In this document: positions 25,615-34,509 of the stretch, in pieces
Layout: the number at the start of each line of letters is the position of its first letter
Numbering within the stretch: position 1 is the first letter of the stretch
Origin: Candidatus Methanoperedens nitratireducens
GTDB lineage: Archaea; Halobacteriota; Methanosarcinia; Methanosarcinales; Methanoperedenaceae
Direction: 5' to 3'
Assembly (NCBI GenBank): GCA_020724545.1
Contig: DYGR01000014.1
Location: 1-64,000, forward strand
Length of the DNA stretch: 64,000 nucleotides
The notes under the pieces: generated by a model
What the model saw: only the letters and a program-made list of their open reading frames with translations
Told to the model about the DNA's origin: nothing
Databases searched by the model: none
Program-made: the position numbers and the translations under genes

Positions 25615-27027
25615 ATGAAAAAAGAAAAACATAGCATTTTGATGCTTGTACTAATATTATTTATTACTCTGAATATTAGTTTAAGCGGGAGTGCATTTTC
25701 TTCTGAAGTACAGAGCAATTCCCTCCAGTGGTTCCCGGCTTTAGCTGCTGATAACGATACAGTCTATATCGTCTGGGCTGATGAGAGAAATGGCAATTAC
25801 ACACGGATAATGAATAATCAACCCCATAAAGCCGGGGATATATATCTTTCGAAGGGAAGCTTTCAGAACGGATGGGTTTTTGACAGGAACATCAGGATAA
25901 ACGAAATAAAAGGAAGCACGGGACACGGCTCCCCCTCAATAGCAGTGGATGATAATAACCTCTATCTGCTGTGGGAGGATGACAGGTTCGGTTTCGAAGA
26001 ACTCTACTTTTCAACTTCGCCAAAGAATAATATCAAATTCAAAAAGGATATGCCGGTTGTGGCTGATGCCGGAAGCCAGGTACTGCCGTCTGTTGCGGTT
26101 CTGAACGGGACTGTGTATATTGCAATGATGAACAAGATAAACTGGGATATCGATTTTGCGCAGGGGCGCTCTATTAACGGCATTTACATGTTTAGTAAAC
26201 CGGTACGGGTTAACGATGATCCTTCGGGCAACTGGCATTATGCACCATCACTTGCAGTCGATGATGAAAACAACGTATGTATTGCATGGCTGGATGCGAG
26301 AAACAGCAATTATGACATCTATTTCTCGCATGGAATAAGAGAAAACGGAGCCTGGAAGTTCAGCAATAATGTCAGGGTAAATGATCTCACGAATGCTTCC
26401 CATTATACTCCTTCGATAGCATTTGATAATGGAAGCGTATACATTGCATGGTACGATGACAGGAATAAAGATTTTGATATATTCTTCTCATCAGGCAGAT
26501 TAGAGAATAACGGCTGGATATTTGATAAAAACATTCGTGTAAACGACGATACAGGAAATACAAGCCAGATGCATCCCTCAATTGCGGTCAGGAATGGAGA
26601 AATTCTTGTAGTATGGGAGGACGAAAGAGAAGGCGATTCGAATATCTATTTCTCAAATAGCATCAGGAAGAATGACAGCCTTGAGTTCAGTAAGAATATC
26701 AGGGTAAACGATATCAATGGCAAACATTACGATCCACAGATAGGGATTTCTGGAGATAATATTTATATCGCATGGCAGGCTGAAAAAACCCCGTATAACG
26801 ACCCCGTATTTAAATACGGGGAATATGGGAATGATGGCGGCGATATATACTTTTCACATGGGAAATACAGCGGCAGGAACTGGGAGTTCAGCAGGAGCAT
26901 AAAAGTAAATGACGATCTAACCGACTCTTTTACAAAACCAGATCTGATCTTCCTGAGCATAGTGATTGGCTCTGTTATTGTATCGATAATATTTGTAGCA
27001 TACTTAAGAAGGAAGAATGAAAAGTGA
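25615..27027 (+). CDS. Exported beta-propeller (BNR/sialidase-like repeat) protein with C-terminal membrane anchor
   Basis: A 470-residue protein with a signal peptide (to about residue 29) and seven or so repeats of about 55 residues, each built around an Ala-Trp-x-Asp box such as YIVWADERNGN, LLWEDDRFG, IAWLDARNSN, IAWYDDRNKD and VVWEDEREGD, followed by an IRVND turn. A membrane helix (about 441-460) and basic tail end it. This is a surface beta-propeller of the sialidase-repeat type; enzymatic residues are not evident. It overlaps the polyferredoxin gene by 11 bp, hinting at a joint role at the cell surface. Confidence 0.78.
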   Translation: MKKEKHSILMLVLILFITLNISLSGSAFSSEVQSNSLQWFPALAADNDTVYIVWADERNGNYTRIMNNQPHKAGDIYLSKGSFQNGWVFDRNIRINEIKGSTGHGSPSIAVDDNNLYLLWEDDRFGFEELYFSTSPKNNIKFKKDMPVVADAGSQVLPSVAVLNGTVYIAMMNKINWDIDFAQGRSINGIYMFSKPVRVNDDPSGNWHYAPSLAVDDENNVCIAWLDARNSNYDIYFSHGIRENGAWKFSNNVRVNDLTNASHYTPSIAFDNGSVYIAWYDDRNKDFDIFFSSGRLENNGWIFDKNIRVNDDTGNTSQMHPSIAVRNGEILVVWEDEREGDSNIYFSNSIRKNDSLEFSKNIRVNDINGKHYDPQIGISGDNIYIAWQAEKTPYNDPVFKYGEYGNDGGDIYFSHGKYSGRNWEFSRSIKVNDDLTDSFTKPDLIFLSIVIGSVIVSIIFVAYLRRKNEK

Positions 27028-28414
27028 TAATAAACTGAGAAAATACGACCTGCTCGAGAGTAATGCAGTAAAATCTATTTTCAAAAGCCGCAGAACCCAG
27101 TTTCTCTTCCAGCTGCCAGGAGCTCTGTTTTTAGTTATAGTCGTATTAGCAGGTTTTTATGGAATCCAGAACAGCAATATGAACTTTGCGAGCATTTCAA
27201 TCTGGGTTATCTGGTGGTCGCTTCTTATAATAAGTCTGGCACTGTTCGGAAGGTTCTGGTGCCTGATGTGCCCCTTTGGAGCAGCCGGGGACTGGATACA
27301 GCGCCGTTCATTTTACAAAAGGATTAACGATACATTCAGTTTAAACAGAAAATTGCCTGCTAAATTCAGAAATCTCTCTTTAGCTGCGGTATTCTTTCTT
27401 GTTATCACGTGGGCGGATTTCCAGTTCAACCTTGTAAACAGCCCGCTGAACACAGCGTATTTCATCGTCGCTTTGCTCGGCGTAATAGTAATCATATCAA
27501 TAATCTTCGAGCGCCGTTCCTTTTGCAGGTACGTATGTCCCATAACAGGGCTGGCAGGCTTATACTCAATGTTTGCTCCCTTTGAGTTGCGGTCAAAGGA
27601 CAGGGAGATATGCAAAACATGCAGAGAAAAGTACTGTATATCAGGGAATGAAAAAGGATATCCCTGCCCGGTATTTGAGTACCCGGGTACAATGGAGAAA
27701 AATACTCACTGCATTCTCTGCACCGAATGTGTCAAAACCTGCCACAGGAGTAACATCTCTTTTAACCTCCGTTCCTTCGCAGGGGATTTTCTGACTATAT
27801 CAAAAACAAGGACCGATGAGGCTGTATTCGTCCTGATACTGCTTGGGGTAACGGTATTCCAGACGCTGATCATGATAAGACCGTGGACAGGTTTAACGAC
27901 AGATTTAATGATCTATACCGGCGCAGGTTACGACTCTGTTCGATTTATCTTATTCATTGCTGTGGCGGCATTCCCTGTTCTGATCTATTCTGCGGCTATC
28001 GGCGTCTCAAAATTACTCAACCGGAAAGTAACGTTTAAAGATCTTTTCATGGGTTATGCATATTCCGTTATTCCCCTGGGGCTGATGATGCACCTTTCCC
28101 ATAATCTTCGCCATTTACTGGAAGAAGGCACGGGGGTAATCCCTGTCATCTCTGACCCGTTCGGGTTTGGATGGAATCTATTCGGGTCTTCCGGATATGC
28201 TCCTGCCCCGCTTCTTAACAATAATAACATTCTATTAATACAGTGGCTGCTGATGTTTGCAGGGTTGGGATTCTCGATATCAGTCGGAAGAGGCATTTCA
28301 AGGCGAATGTTCCGTGAAAATGAATCGGCATATATACCTGTACTGATGTTTATTTTTATCTTTTTCGTGTTTAATCTCTGGATGTTAGGGCAGCCGATAA
28401 TGCATAAGCATTAA
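27017..28414 (+). CDS. Membrane polyferredoxin (NosR/NapH-type 4Fe-4S protein)
   Basis: A 465-residue membrane protein with about nine helices and cytoplasmic cysteine clusters: FWCLMCPFGAAGDW (near 79), FCRYVCPITGLAGLY (near 170), CKTCREKYC (near 200) and CILCTECVKTCHRS (near 236). The CxxxCP motifs after helices are typical of NapH, NosR and CcoG-like proteins that move electrons between quinol and periplasmic acceptors. No nos or nap genes adjoin. The upstream propeller and downstream decayed genes give no further clue. Confidence 0.82.
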   Translation: MKSDNKLRKYDLLESNAVKSIFKSRRTQFLFQLPGALFLVIVVLAGFYGIQNSNMNFASISIWVIWWSLLIISLALFGRFWCLMCPFGAAGDWIQRRSFYKRINDTFSLNRKLPAKFRNLSLAAVFFLVITWADFQFNLVNSPLNTAYFIVALLGVIVIISIIFERRSFCRYVCPITGLAGLYSMFAPFELRSKDREICKTCREKYCISGNEKGYPCPVFEYPGTMEKNTHCILCTECVKTCHRSNISFNLRSFAGDFLTISKTRTDEAVFVLILLGVTVFQTLIMIRPWTGLTTDLMIYTGAGYDSVRFILFIAVAAFPVLIYSAAIGVSKLLNRKVTFKDLFMGYAYSVIPLGLMMHLSHNLRHLLEEGTGVIPVISDPFGFGWNLFGSSGYAPAPLLNNNNILLIQWLLMFAGLGFSISVGRGISRRMFRENESAYIPVLMFIFIFFVFNLWMLGQPIMHKH

Positions 28415-28419
28415 ATCCG

Positions 28420-28560
28420 CCTGAACTCAGTTTTATCTCCGCGATCTTCAGCCCTTTGACAATAAAAGAAAAACCGTTTTTCCGGCTGAAATACTGAATA
28501 TGCGGGTTTTTATCCAGACTTTTGACAAGCGCAAGGAGCCTCTCGTATGAGCGGCGTGCC
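28420..28560 (-). pseudogene. Fragment of the PD-(D/E)XK-like gene
   Basis: Read on the minus strand this segment encodes SYERLLALVKSLDKNPHIQY and then FIVKGLKIAEIKL, clearly homologous to residues about 30-75 of the protein at 28671-29588 (RRLLEQIKGWDKNLHIQC, FIVKGLRVAEINL). It has a stop upstream in frame and is cut by the end of the polyferredoxin gene. It is a decayed second copy. Confidence 0.75.
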
Positions 28561-28670
28561 TGCGGGGGATATTAAGGAGATGGGCGGCGCGGGCGAAAGG
28601 CGTTGGGGAGGGCGGTGGGAGATGGAAAGAAGGGGGTCTTTAAACCACATGGCAACCGAAGTAATGCCTC
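28561..28670. other. G-rich non-coding stretch
   Basis: The plus strand is unusually G-rich between 28560 and 28640, unlike the surrounding AT-rich DNA. Read on minus it would give a Pro-rich linker similar in style to the one ahead of the PD-(D/E)XK-like protein. No intact gene is present. Confidence 0.3.
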
Positions 28671-29588
28671 TTATAGTTTATCAGTTTTTACTACATAAAC
28701 CTCTTCAGTCTTTTTCCAATCATTATTCAGATGCAAAGCCTCAACCTCACAGCCAAGACTTTTTATGTTATTCACAATATCCATATCCAGACTGCTATTC
28801 TTGAAATCAGCATCCGGTGCAGCAATAATAAATTTCAGATTCTCGATATTCGCATCCCATCCTAGTTGAGCTATCCTTGGCTTTATTAGTTCCCTGTATC
28901 TCACGAACCAGTCCACATACAGGCTCTTGGATAAGCTTTTACCATTGCTGCTGTCAAAAAGAACGGCGTTCAGATCTTCATTATCGTTCTTGACTTCAAC
29001 TATGACCAGTGCTTTACTCTGACGCTCCTTTGCCAATATATCGATATACATTCGTGCGTATCTGTTTTTATTTTCTCTTTTGATTTTGCCTGCCGACGCT
29101 TCGTAATATAAGAACTGAAGATCAGTGCCCGATAAACCGCCATTTTGCATTTTTTCGATCAGCAGGGAGTGAAGCCATTTCTCACGGTAGCCGATTATGT
29201 TGTTCTTGCGAAGCTCGATCAAGTTCTTTGCTTCCGAGATAAAATGAGCTCGCAGGTCTGCTTCTGAGACAGGCGGGTTTATCTGTCCCTCATATAAAAA
29301 ATCCATTGTGTCCTGATGAACGCTCGTATAGCCCTGGTTCAGGATATTCTTTCTCAGCGTCAGCACAAAACCCCTGGGGTCGAGATTTATTTCAGCTACC
29401 CTGAGCCCTTTCACAATGAAGGTAAAATGCTCTTTTTTACTGAAACACTGTATATGCAGATTCTTATCCCATCCTTTAATCTGCTCAAGGAGCCTCCTGC
29501 ACTGGTCGCGCGCCGCAGTAGAGCGAATCCTGCTCAAATTCTCTGATTCTGTCATCCAGAGATCAGCAGTGCCGTCAAATGGACCCAA
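28671..29588 (-). CDS. Putative PD-(D/E)XK nuclease-like protein
   Basis: A protein of about 305 residues from TTG 29588, or 294 from ATG 29555. Near residue 190, YIDILAKE, then a short loop and LVIVEVKND, give the D-(x)n-ExK order of PD-(D/E)XK nucleases, followed by a helix and an FIIAAP strand. The N-terminal half (about 28-80) is the part repeated in the fragment at 28.4 kb. The same frame continues upstream through a Pro-rich linker and a CxxCxxWH module to a TAA at 29811, then on to ATG 29909, so the gene may be a truncated form of a longer one. Nuclease activity is inferred. Confidence 0.6.
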   Translation of the reverse strand: MGPFDGTADLWMTESENLSRIRSTAARDQCRRLLEQIKGWDKNLHIQCFSKKEHFTFIVKGLRVAEINLDPRGFVLTLRKNILNQGYTSVHQDTMDFLYEGQINPPVSEADLRAHFISEAKNLIELRKNNIIGYREKWLHSLLIEKMQNGGLSGTDLQFLYYEASAGKIKRENKNRYARMYIDILAKERQSKALVIVEVKNDNEDLNAVLFDSSNGKSLSKSLYVDWFVRYRELIKPRIAQLGWDANIENLKFIIAAPDADFKNSSLDMDIVNNIKSLGCEVEALHLNNDWKKTEEVYVVKTDKL

Positions 29589-29810
29589 TATCGGGCTGGC
29601 TGAGTTATTTAGTAGAGCGGATGAGGGTGCACCGGGCGGCTGGGCAGGCGCTGGGTTTAAGTCAGGATCTCGCTGGATGTATGAGCGGTGCTGGAGATGG
29701 TCGGTTCGGGCGGCGGTGTGCCAGGTGGAGCAGAGGGAACAGAAGTAGTATTTTGAGGCTGGGGAGTTCGTGATGTTTTCATCAAGATGTGATATATGCT
29801 GATTGCCAGT

Positions 29811-29909
29811 TTATGAAGGGTCGTTGGTGCAGCGGTGCCAGGCGGCGCAAAGGGAGCAGAAGTAGTAGTCGCCGGGTTGGTTAAGGGATTTGATTTTAGT
29901 GTCAGTCAT
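29811..29909 (-). CDS. 32-residue CxxCxxWH zinc-knuckle-like peptide, probably 5' part of an interrupted gene
   Basis: ATG 29909 opens a 32-codon frame containing DYYFCSLCAAWHRCTNDPS, ending at TAA 29811-29813. The same frame then runs without another stop to 28671 and repeats the module as KYYFCSLCSTWH about 30 codons on. A single nonsense mutation therefore separates it from the PD-(D/E)XK-like gene. Cys-x2-Cys-x2-Trp-His suggests a metal knuckle. Whether the short peptide is made is unknown. Confidence 0.5.
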   Translation of the reverse strand: MTDTKIKSLNQPGDYYFCSLCAAWHRCTNDPS

Positions 29910-29945
29910 TACCGTCTCTCTTTCCTCATCAATTATTCTTATCAA

Positions 29946-29993
29946 TTTCGGGTTTATTTCGGGTTTATTTCGGGTTTTTCGGGTTTATTTCGA
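29946..29993. repeat. Tandem 10-11 bp repeat, unit TTTCGGGTTTA, about 4.4 copies
   Basis: Units occupy 29946-29956, 29957-29967, 29968-29977, 29978-29987 and a partial 29988-29993. The repeat covers the 3' end and stop codon of the AlbA_2 gene, so copy-number change would alter its C-terminus. Confidence 0.8.
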
Positions 29994-31339
29994 GACAAAA
30001 CATATTCTATATTTCTCCCTGTTTTACCTATCCTTTCAAATATATTCTTCGCGCAAATATCAGAAAGATCGATAAGCGCCATTCTATCTGTGATATCAAA
30101 CATCCCTCGATACTCCTTATTTGTAATCCTTCCTTTTTCCTTAACATACATCACTGCCCTGACCTGTCTGTCATTAAGACCTATCTTTCTGAGTTCCTCC
30201 TGCGAAAAAGAATCTTTCCTCAAATATACAGAAAATCCCCCAAATTCCTCTTTAAACTCAGGCTCAGGAATCCCTGCTTCATTTGTGGACTTTAGTATCC
30301 TTCCTATACCTGAACCGTACTCTTCAATCAATCCTGCTAGATAGAATACATGGACTATAAGGGGATTTCTAGCTACAGATGGATGAGGACTTTTCAATTG
30401 TTTCAAGGTTATTCCTTCAGGAAGTCCACCTATATTGAAGAACCATATTTTATCATCGAACACTTTGATCTGTGTTTGAACATTGTATCTGAAATAATCC
30501 CTGTGAATAACAGAATTAAGAAGAGATTCTCTGATAGCTTCGAGTGGATAATCCCAGATGTTTTCTCTCGTTAATTTTTCACCAGTAATCTCATATCTTA
30601 CATTTATAAAATTTTTTATGGATTCCAGTGCTTCTTCAACCTGTATGAATAGATTGCCTTCGATGTACCTGTCCCCAATGATAGTGATTTCGTCTTTGAA
30701 CTTTCCAACCCTGACCACTGCGTTTATGAAACGATTTTGCGGTTGTTTCCCAAAAAGCATTATCGCTCCATTAGTTAGTTTCCCATCAATAATAAGTTTC
30801 AATTTTTCAAGAGTTGTTTTAATGTCATCCTCTTCATCTGTTTTCCTCAATCTCCCACTTGTCACAGCCATCCTTACAAATTTCCTGACAGTTTCAGCAT
30901 CTATCTCTTCCAGGCTATAATTTCCAGTGAGTCCGTCCCAATTATTGCCTTTTGTAAAAAATGTCCTTAATTCCTCTCCTTGCATTTCCCGTGTTGTATT
31001 TCCAACCCGTTTGTAATATCGACCTTCATACGAGATCGGCGGGGTGCTTTTCTTTACTTCCACTTTCAGGACATGTTTACCATTGACCTCAATACAATCT
31101 ATCTGTGGATGTATCCCAAGTTTGTTAACTATCCTGTTTGTCATTTCTTCGATAGAACGGTTGCTGCAATCAAAACCCGGTACCTCTTTTCGGTCAGATA
31201 TTCCAATATATAATAGTCCTCCGTTCGTATTTGCAAAGGCGGATAGACTTTTAAACACGGAATCATTGACCAGTTCTTTGAATTCTATGGTTGAACCTTC
31301 TACAATTTTCAGGAGTTCATTCAAATTCATAATGCTCAT
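29954..31339 (-). CDS. AlbA_2-domain protein (RecG-like/COG2865 family)
   Basis: A 461-residue protein. The N-terminal AlbA_2 (Schlafen-like, formerly AAA_4) domain has ESTIEFKELVND (near 14), FANTNGGLLYIGISD (near 36-50) and a YYKRVGN turn (about 108). A central domain contains HRDYF, and a C-terminal winged helix follows (residues about 385-440). Proteins of this type are annotated as transcriptional regulators or RecG-like ATP-binding proteins, and many reside in defence islands. The last residues are encoded by a tandem repeat. A decayed CxxCxxWH module lies just upstream. Confidence 0.82.
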   Translation of the reverse strand: MSIMNLNELLKIVEGSTIEFKELVNDSVFKSLSAFANTNGGLLYIGISDRKEVPGFDCSNRSIEEMTNRIVNKLGIHPQIDCIEVNGKHVLKVEVKKSTPPISYEGRYYKRVGNTTREMQGEELRTFFTKGNNWDGLTGNYSLEEIDAETVRKFVRMAVTSGRLRKTDEEDDIKTTLEKLKLIIDGKLTNGAIMLFGKQPQNRFINAVVRVGKFKDEITIIGDRYIEGNLFIQVEEALESIKNFINVRYEITGEKLTRENIWDYPLEAIRESLLNSVIHRDYFRYNVQTQIKVFDDKIWFFNIGGLPEGITLKQLKSPHPSVARNPLIVHVFYLAGLIEEYGSGIGRILKSTNEAGIPEPEFKEEFGGFSVYLRKDSFSQEELRKIGLNDRQVRAVMYVKEKGRITNKEYRGMFDITDRMALIDLSDICAKNIFERIGKTGRNIEYVLSRNKPEKPEINPK

Positions 31340-31351
31340 CTGTTTTCGTTG

Positions 31352-31459
31352 TTATTGCCATGCCAGTTGATGAAGGATCGTTTGTGCAGCGGTGCCAGAC
31401 TGGGGCGGAAGTGATAGTTTCCAAGTTGGTTGAGGAGTTTTATTTTGAGTATTCGACAT
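31352..31459 (-). pseudogene. Decayed copy of the CxxCxxWH module
   Basis: The DNA between about 31365 and 31440 aligns on the minus strand with the module at 29811-29909 (shared CAACC, GGCACCGCTGCAC, AACGA and CCTTCAT blocks), but the cysteines are lost: the homologous frame reads NYHFRPSLAPLHKR. A start-to-stop frame of 35 codons exists in a different phase. It lies immediately ahead of the AlbA_2 gene, as the intact module lies ahead of the nuclease-like gene. Confidence 0.55.
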
Positions 31460-31520
31460 TATGATTCCTTTCTATTATCTTCTTGCATATCGTTTCTACA
31501 ATCAATTTAATATAGGTAAA

Positions 31521-32267
31521 TTATCGGTATATGGGAACTAGGTCATTTTCAAAGAGAGCTTCAGAAACTAGATTGTATATGTAGTTGGAATTCTTAATGC
31601 TTCCACAAAACATTGGCTCCCTTGCTATAGTTATTCCACGCAGTCGAGGGAGAAACCATTCCTGTAATATATTCAATTGGCCTTTAATTTCAGCCTCATT
31701 TAATGGTGTAAAAATATCTTCAAATTCTGACTCTTCAAGATTAGTAAAATAATCAAGATCGATATCTAATAAAATATTTTTTTCTTCACTATTTTTTAGA
31801 ATTTCGAGGAAAATATTTAAATCATTGGTAAAATGAATTGTATGTTCTTTTCCCTCTTTATCAAAAAAACTTTTCTGTGGCTCATCAGTTGATTTACAGA
31901 GTAAATATATATCACCTATTAGATTCCAATAGGCTGCCGCATGAATATGAGTATCATTTTGTGCATTTAAATACTGGCAACAAAAACAGTCAATATCTTC
32001 ACCAGAACTCTTTTCTAAAATTTCGAGATTATTCTTATCATACCCCGATAAATCTTGATGCCAATCTATTGAAATTAAGGATAAACCATAGTTATTATAC
32101 TTTTTAGCAAATTTATACCAAGCATAAAATGCAAACCTATGTGAATCAAAAACGTACACAGGAATTTCGGGTTTTTCTTGGATGCCAAAATTTGCTCTGT
32201 TTCTTGGTTTTCCACGACATTCATGAAATCCAGGTGGTTCGATAATCGGGTATTTATTTGGTGTCAT
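31521..32267 (-). CDS. UPF0489-like protein (arginase/deacetylase-like fold)
   Basis: A 248-residue soluble protein with VFDSHRFAFYAWYKF (near 39), LISIDWHQDLSG (near 66) and ILLDIDLDYFTN (near 170). The D-x-H-x-D style clusters and spacing resemble the UPF0489 (C5orf22) family, which is predicted to share a metal-binding arginase/histone-deacetylase-like fold. Function is unknown. The DNA is markedly richer in A and T than the core genes of the window, suggesting acquisition by transfer. It is first in a row of four rare genes on this strand. Confidence 0.55.
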   Translation of the reverse strand: MTPNKYPIIEPPGFHECRGKPRNRANFGIQEKPEIPVYVFDSHRFAFYAWYKFAKKYNNYGLSLISIDWHQDLSGYDKNNLEILEKSSGEDIDCFCCQYLNAQNDTHIHAAAYWNLIGDIYLLCKSTDEPQKSFFDKEGKEHTIHFTNDLNIFLEILKNSEEKNILLDIDLDYFTNLEESEFEDIFTPLNEAEIKGQLNILQEWFLPRLRGITIAREPMFCGSIKNSNYIYNLVSEALFENDLVPIYR

Positions 32268-32467
32268 AAATGATTTTCTAAACTTGAATTTTCGCTAACC
32301 AGTTATTTTTTTTGTTTATTATTAATTTTTATTTAAATTAAATTGAAAATATATCAATTCCATCTGATGATACTATTGCAATTGCATTGAGCTTCTCAGA
32401 AATATCGAACCAATTCACATCGTTTTTGCCTTGTTTTTTATATAAACTGATTAATTTTCTATATGTT
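32268..32467. other. AT-rich intergenic stretch
   Basis: About 200 bp of very AT-rich DNA. A short out-of-frame coding-like piece around 32340-32460 may be an eroded 3' end of the neighbouring gene, but I cannot assign it. Confidence 0.25.
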
Positions 32468-33637
32468 TTAAATACATTTTTTTTCAATATTTTGATTTAA
32501 ATGTTTTATTTCTGTTTCTGAAACATTCATCTTTTTTGAAAAATTCTCAGAAATATAGATTGCTTTTTCCCAATATTCTATCGCTTCAATATATTTTCCC
32601 AAATGGTATTTTGTTTCAGCAATGCACTTGCATAAATGTTCGTTCTCTGATTCATAATAAACAATATTTTTATAAATATTTAACTTCTCATTCTCTTTCT
32701 TTGCGATAAATTCTTGCGTTCTTCCATCATCAATCTTCAAGATTGCTTTGGTCTTATCATCGTCAAAGCTGAGTGAAAAATTATTGCGGTCGGTATCGAT
32801 AATTAAAGTTTTACCGTTATCAAATTTTTCAATTTTTAGTATCTTTATCCGATCAATTCCAAATATACTTCTAATAATTTCTAAAAGTTTGTCACTATCC
32901 TTTCCTGGAATATCGTTCAAACTGAACAAATACTCATCAGTAATCAGATATGCCTGTAGATAAAGAGATTCTGCTTCAGCATACTGTTTTTGAATATATT
33001 TTGAGTAAGCTGTAGTTTTTAGTCGTGTTCGTTTACTACTCGCACTCTCCTTAATGCTACCCTCTATTAGATTCCCATTTAAATCAATGCTGTATGAGTC
33101 TTCTTGACTTTTATCAGTAGATAAACATATAGTAGAATTATCTAAAAAATTAATTACTCTTACCGATGATGGTAATAAATTGTCCTTTATCCAAATTAGT
33201 TTATATTCATAAATATTAAAACAATAAATTTTATTATCTGGATCAAATGTAGTTACTATTAGCATAGAATACTTCTCAGAAAATTCTAATCCGAGAATAT
33301 TCGAATTGAATTTATATTGATATACTTCTTTTCCTTCTGCATCAAATACTGAGTACTCTTTTGAACTAAATATTATAACTCTTGCATCATCAGTTACAAA
33401 ATATTTTAAAGGCTTATCAATTTCTTTTTTCCACAATATTTTTGAATTATTTTCGATTAGATATACTCTGCCCGGAATTACAGTTACTTTGCCAATTTCA
33501 TCATCCATTTCATAAGGACTGGAAAATACGACTACGTATTTTTGATTTTGAGATTGATGACAATAACCTGAAAAGCATCCATCCACGTCTTCAATTTGTA
33601 TCCATTTGTCATCTATTTCTATTATATAATCGTTCAT
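32468..33637 (-). CDS. Propeller-like plus TPR-like hypothetical protein
   Basis: A 389-residue soluble protein. The first about 190 residues are short beta strands with WD/PQQ-like character (VYLIENNSKILWKKEID, YSVFDAEGKEVYQYKF, NIYEYKLIWIKDNLL). The remainder is helical with TPR-like units (YIQKQYAEAESLYLQAY near 215; YHLGKYIEAIEYWEKAIYI near 350) separated by a beta insertion. This layout suits a scaffold or sensor. The family is not recognised. AT-rich DNA and neighbours suggest an accessory origin. Confidence 0.55.
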   Translation of the reverse strand: MNDYIIEIDDKWIQIEDVDGCFSGYCHQSQNQKYVVVFSSPYEMDDEIGKVTVIPGRVYLIENNSKILWKKEIDKPLKYFVTDDARVIIFSSKEYSVFDAEGKEVYQYKFNSNILGLEFSEKYSMLIVTTFDPDNKIYCFNIYEYKLIWIKDNLLPSSVRVINFLDNSTICLSTDKSQEDSYSIDLNGNLIEGSIKESASSKRTRLKTTAYSKYIQKQYAEAESLYLQAYLITDEYLFSLNDIPGKDSDKLLEIIRSIFGIDRIKILKIEKFDNGKTLIIDTDRNNFSLSFDDDKTKAILKIDDGRTQEFIAKKENEKLNIYKNIVYYESENEHLCKCIAETKYHLGKYIEAIEYWEKAIYISENFSKKMNVSETEIKHLNQNIEKKCI

Positions 33638-33697
33638 ATCTGTTAATTCTCTGAACTCTTATTTAGATCTTCATACAATTTATGCTCCTTCGATGCT

Positions 33698-34468
33698 TCA
33701 AGAAACTTTACTGATTGGATTAATCTTTACTTCATGTTCTTGATTCATTATGACTGAAAATCTTTTCTCAAAAAAAAGTTTAAGTTCTTTAATATTTCCG
33801 TTCTCTTTCTTATTTAGAAAGTAACAACAATACAAAATTTCTGTTTCATCTTGTGGATTATATAATTTTTTTGTTTCTGGAGCTATCAAAATTACTATCC
33901 AATCTTCATCATTAAGACACTTTAATTCTATTAATTTTTTTTCGATATTTTTCCTATAGTGTTCTATCGAACTTCGATAATCATTTATTTCTCTACTAAT
34001 ACGAGGTCGAGCAACAATTATTTTAAATTTTCCTTTATAACTTCTTAATTTTTCTATCTCTTCGGATATACTTTTTAACTGCTCTTTTATTGTGCTTCCT
34101 GTTTCTTCATGCTCTAATCCCAATATGAATTCTTTATCAGAATCGTGCCAAGACACGTCATAGTATCTGGAAAAGGGTTTTTGATATTCATTACCAGACT
34201 CGTCAATAAAATCAACAAACATTTTGATACCCTTTTCATATGTATAAGAAGCTCCAATTTCATAACCTTTTTCTTTCCCAAAAATAATAAAAAAAGCATG
34301 AATGAAGGGTGACCACGAGTTCCCAGACTCGCCTTTTTTGCTAGGATATCTATGATTTTCCCACCAATTCTTTGTCCCTTTAAAGTGTTTGAAATTATCA
34401 AAATGCTTTGTAATGAAATCAAATAATGTTTCCACAATCTGCTCTTTTGATAGTATTATATCATCCAT
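33698..34468 (-). CDS. Hypothetical protein with EHEE motif, possible nuclease-like domain
   Basis: A 256-residue soluble protein. A central YYDVSWHDSDKEFILGLEHE (near 104-123), followed by a helix and a FKIIVARPR strand, recalls the strand-acid-strand-E core of restriction-endonuclease-like folds. The usual lysine is replaced (EHEE), so a nuclease assignment is speculative. It is flanked by the propeller/TPR gene (60 bp) and the zincin gene (41 bp) on the same strand and shares their low GC. Confidence 0.5.
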   Translation of the reverse strand: MDDIILSKEQIVETLFDFITKHFDNFKHFKGTKNWWENHRYPSKKGESGNSWSPFIHAFFIIFGKEKGYEIGASYTYEKGIKMFVDFIDESGNEYQKPFSRYYDVSWHDSDKEFILGLEHEETGSTIKEQLKSISEEIEKLRSYKGKFKIIVARPRISREINDYRSSIEHYRKNIEKKLIELKCLNDEDWIVILIAPETKKLYNPQDETEILYCCYFLNKKENGNIKELKLFFEKRFSVIMNQEHEVKINPISKVS

Positions 34469-34509
34469 AATTTTTCCTGATGTTTAATAGTTCTATATTT
34501 TATTATACA

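Noticed and set aside
27573-27794. Cys-rich alternative frame inside the polyferredoxin gene
   Set aside because: Its cysteines arise from out-of-frame reading of the CxxC codons of the true gene.
29811-29813. Recoding (pyrrolysine or selenocysteine) at the in-frame stop of the nuclease-like gene
   Set aside because: The codon is TAA, whereas pyrrolysine uses TAG and selenocysteine TGA.
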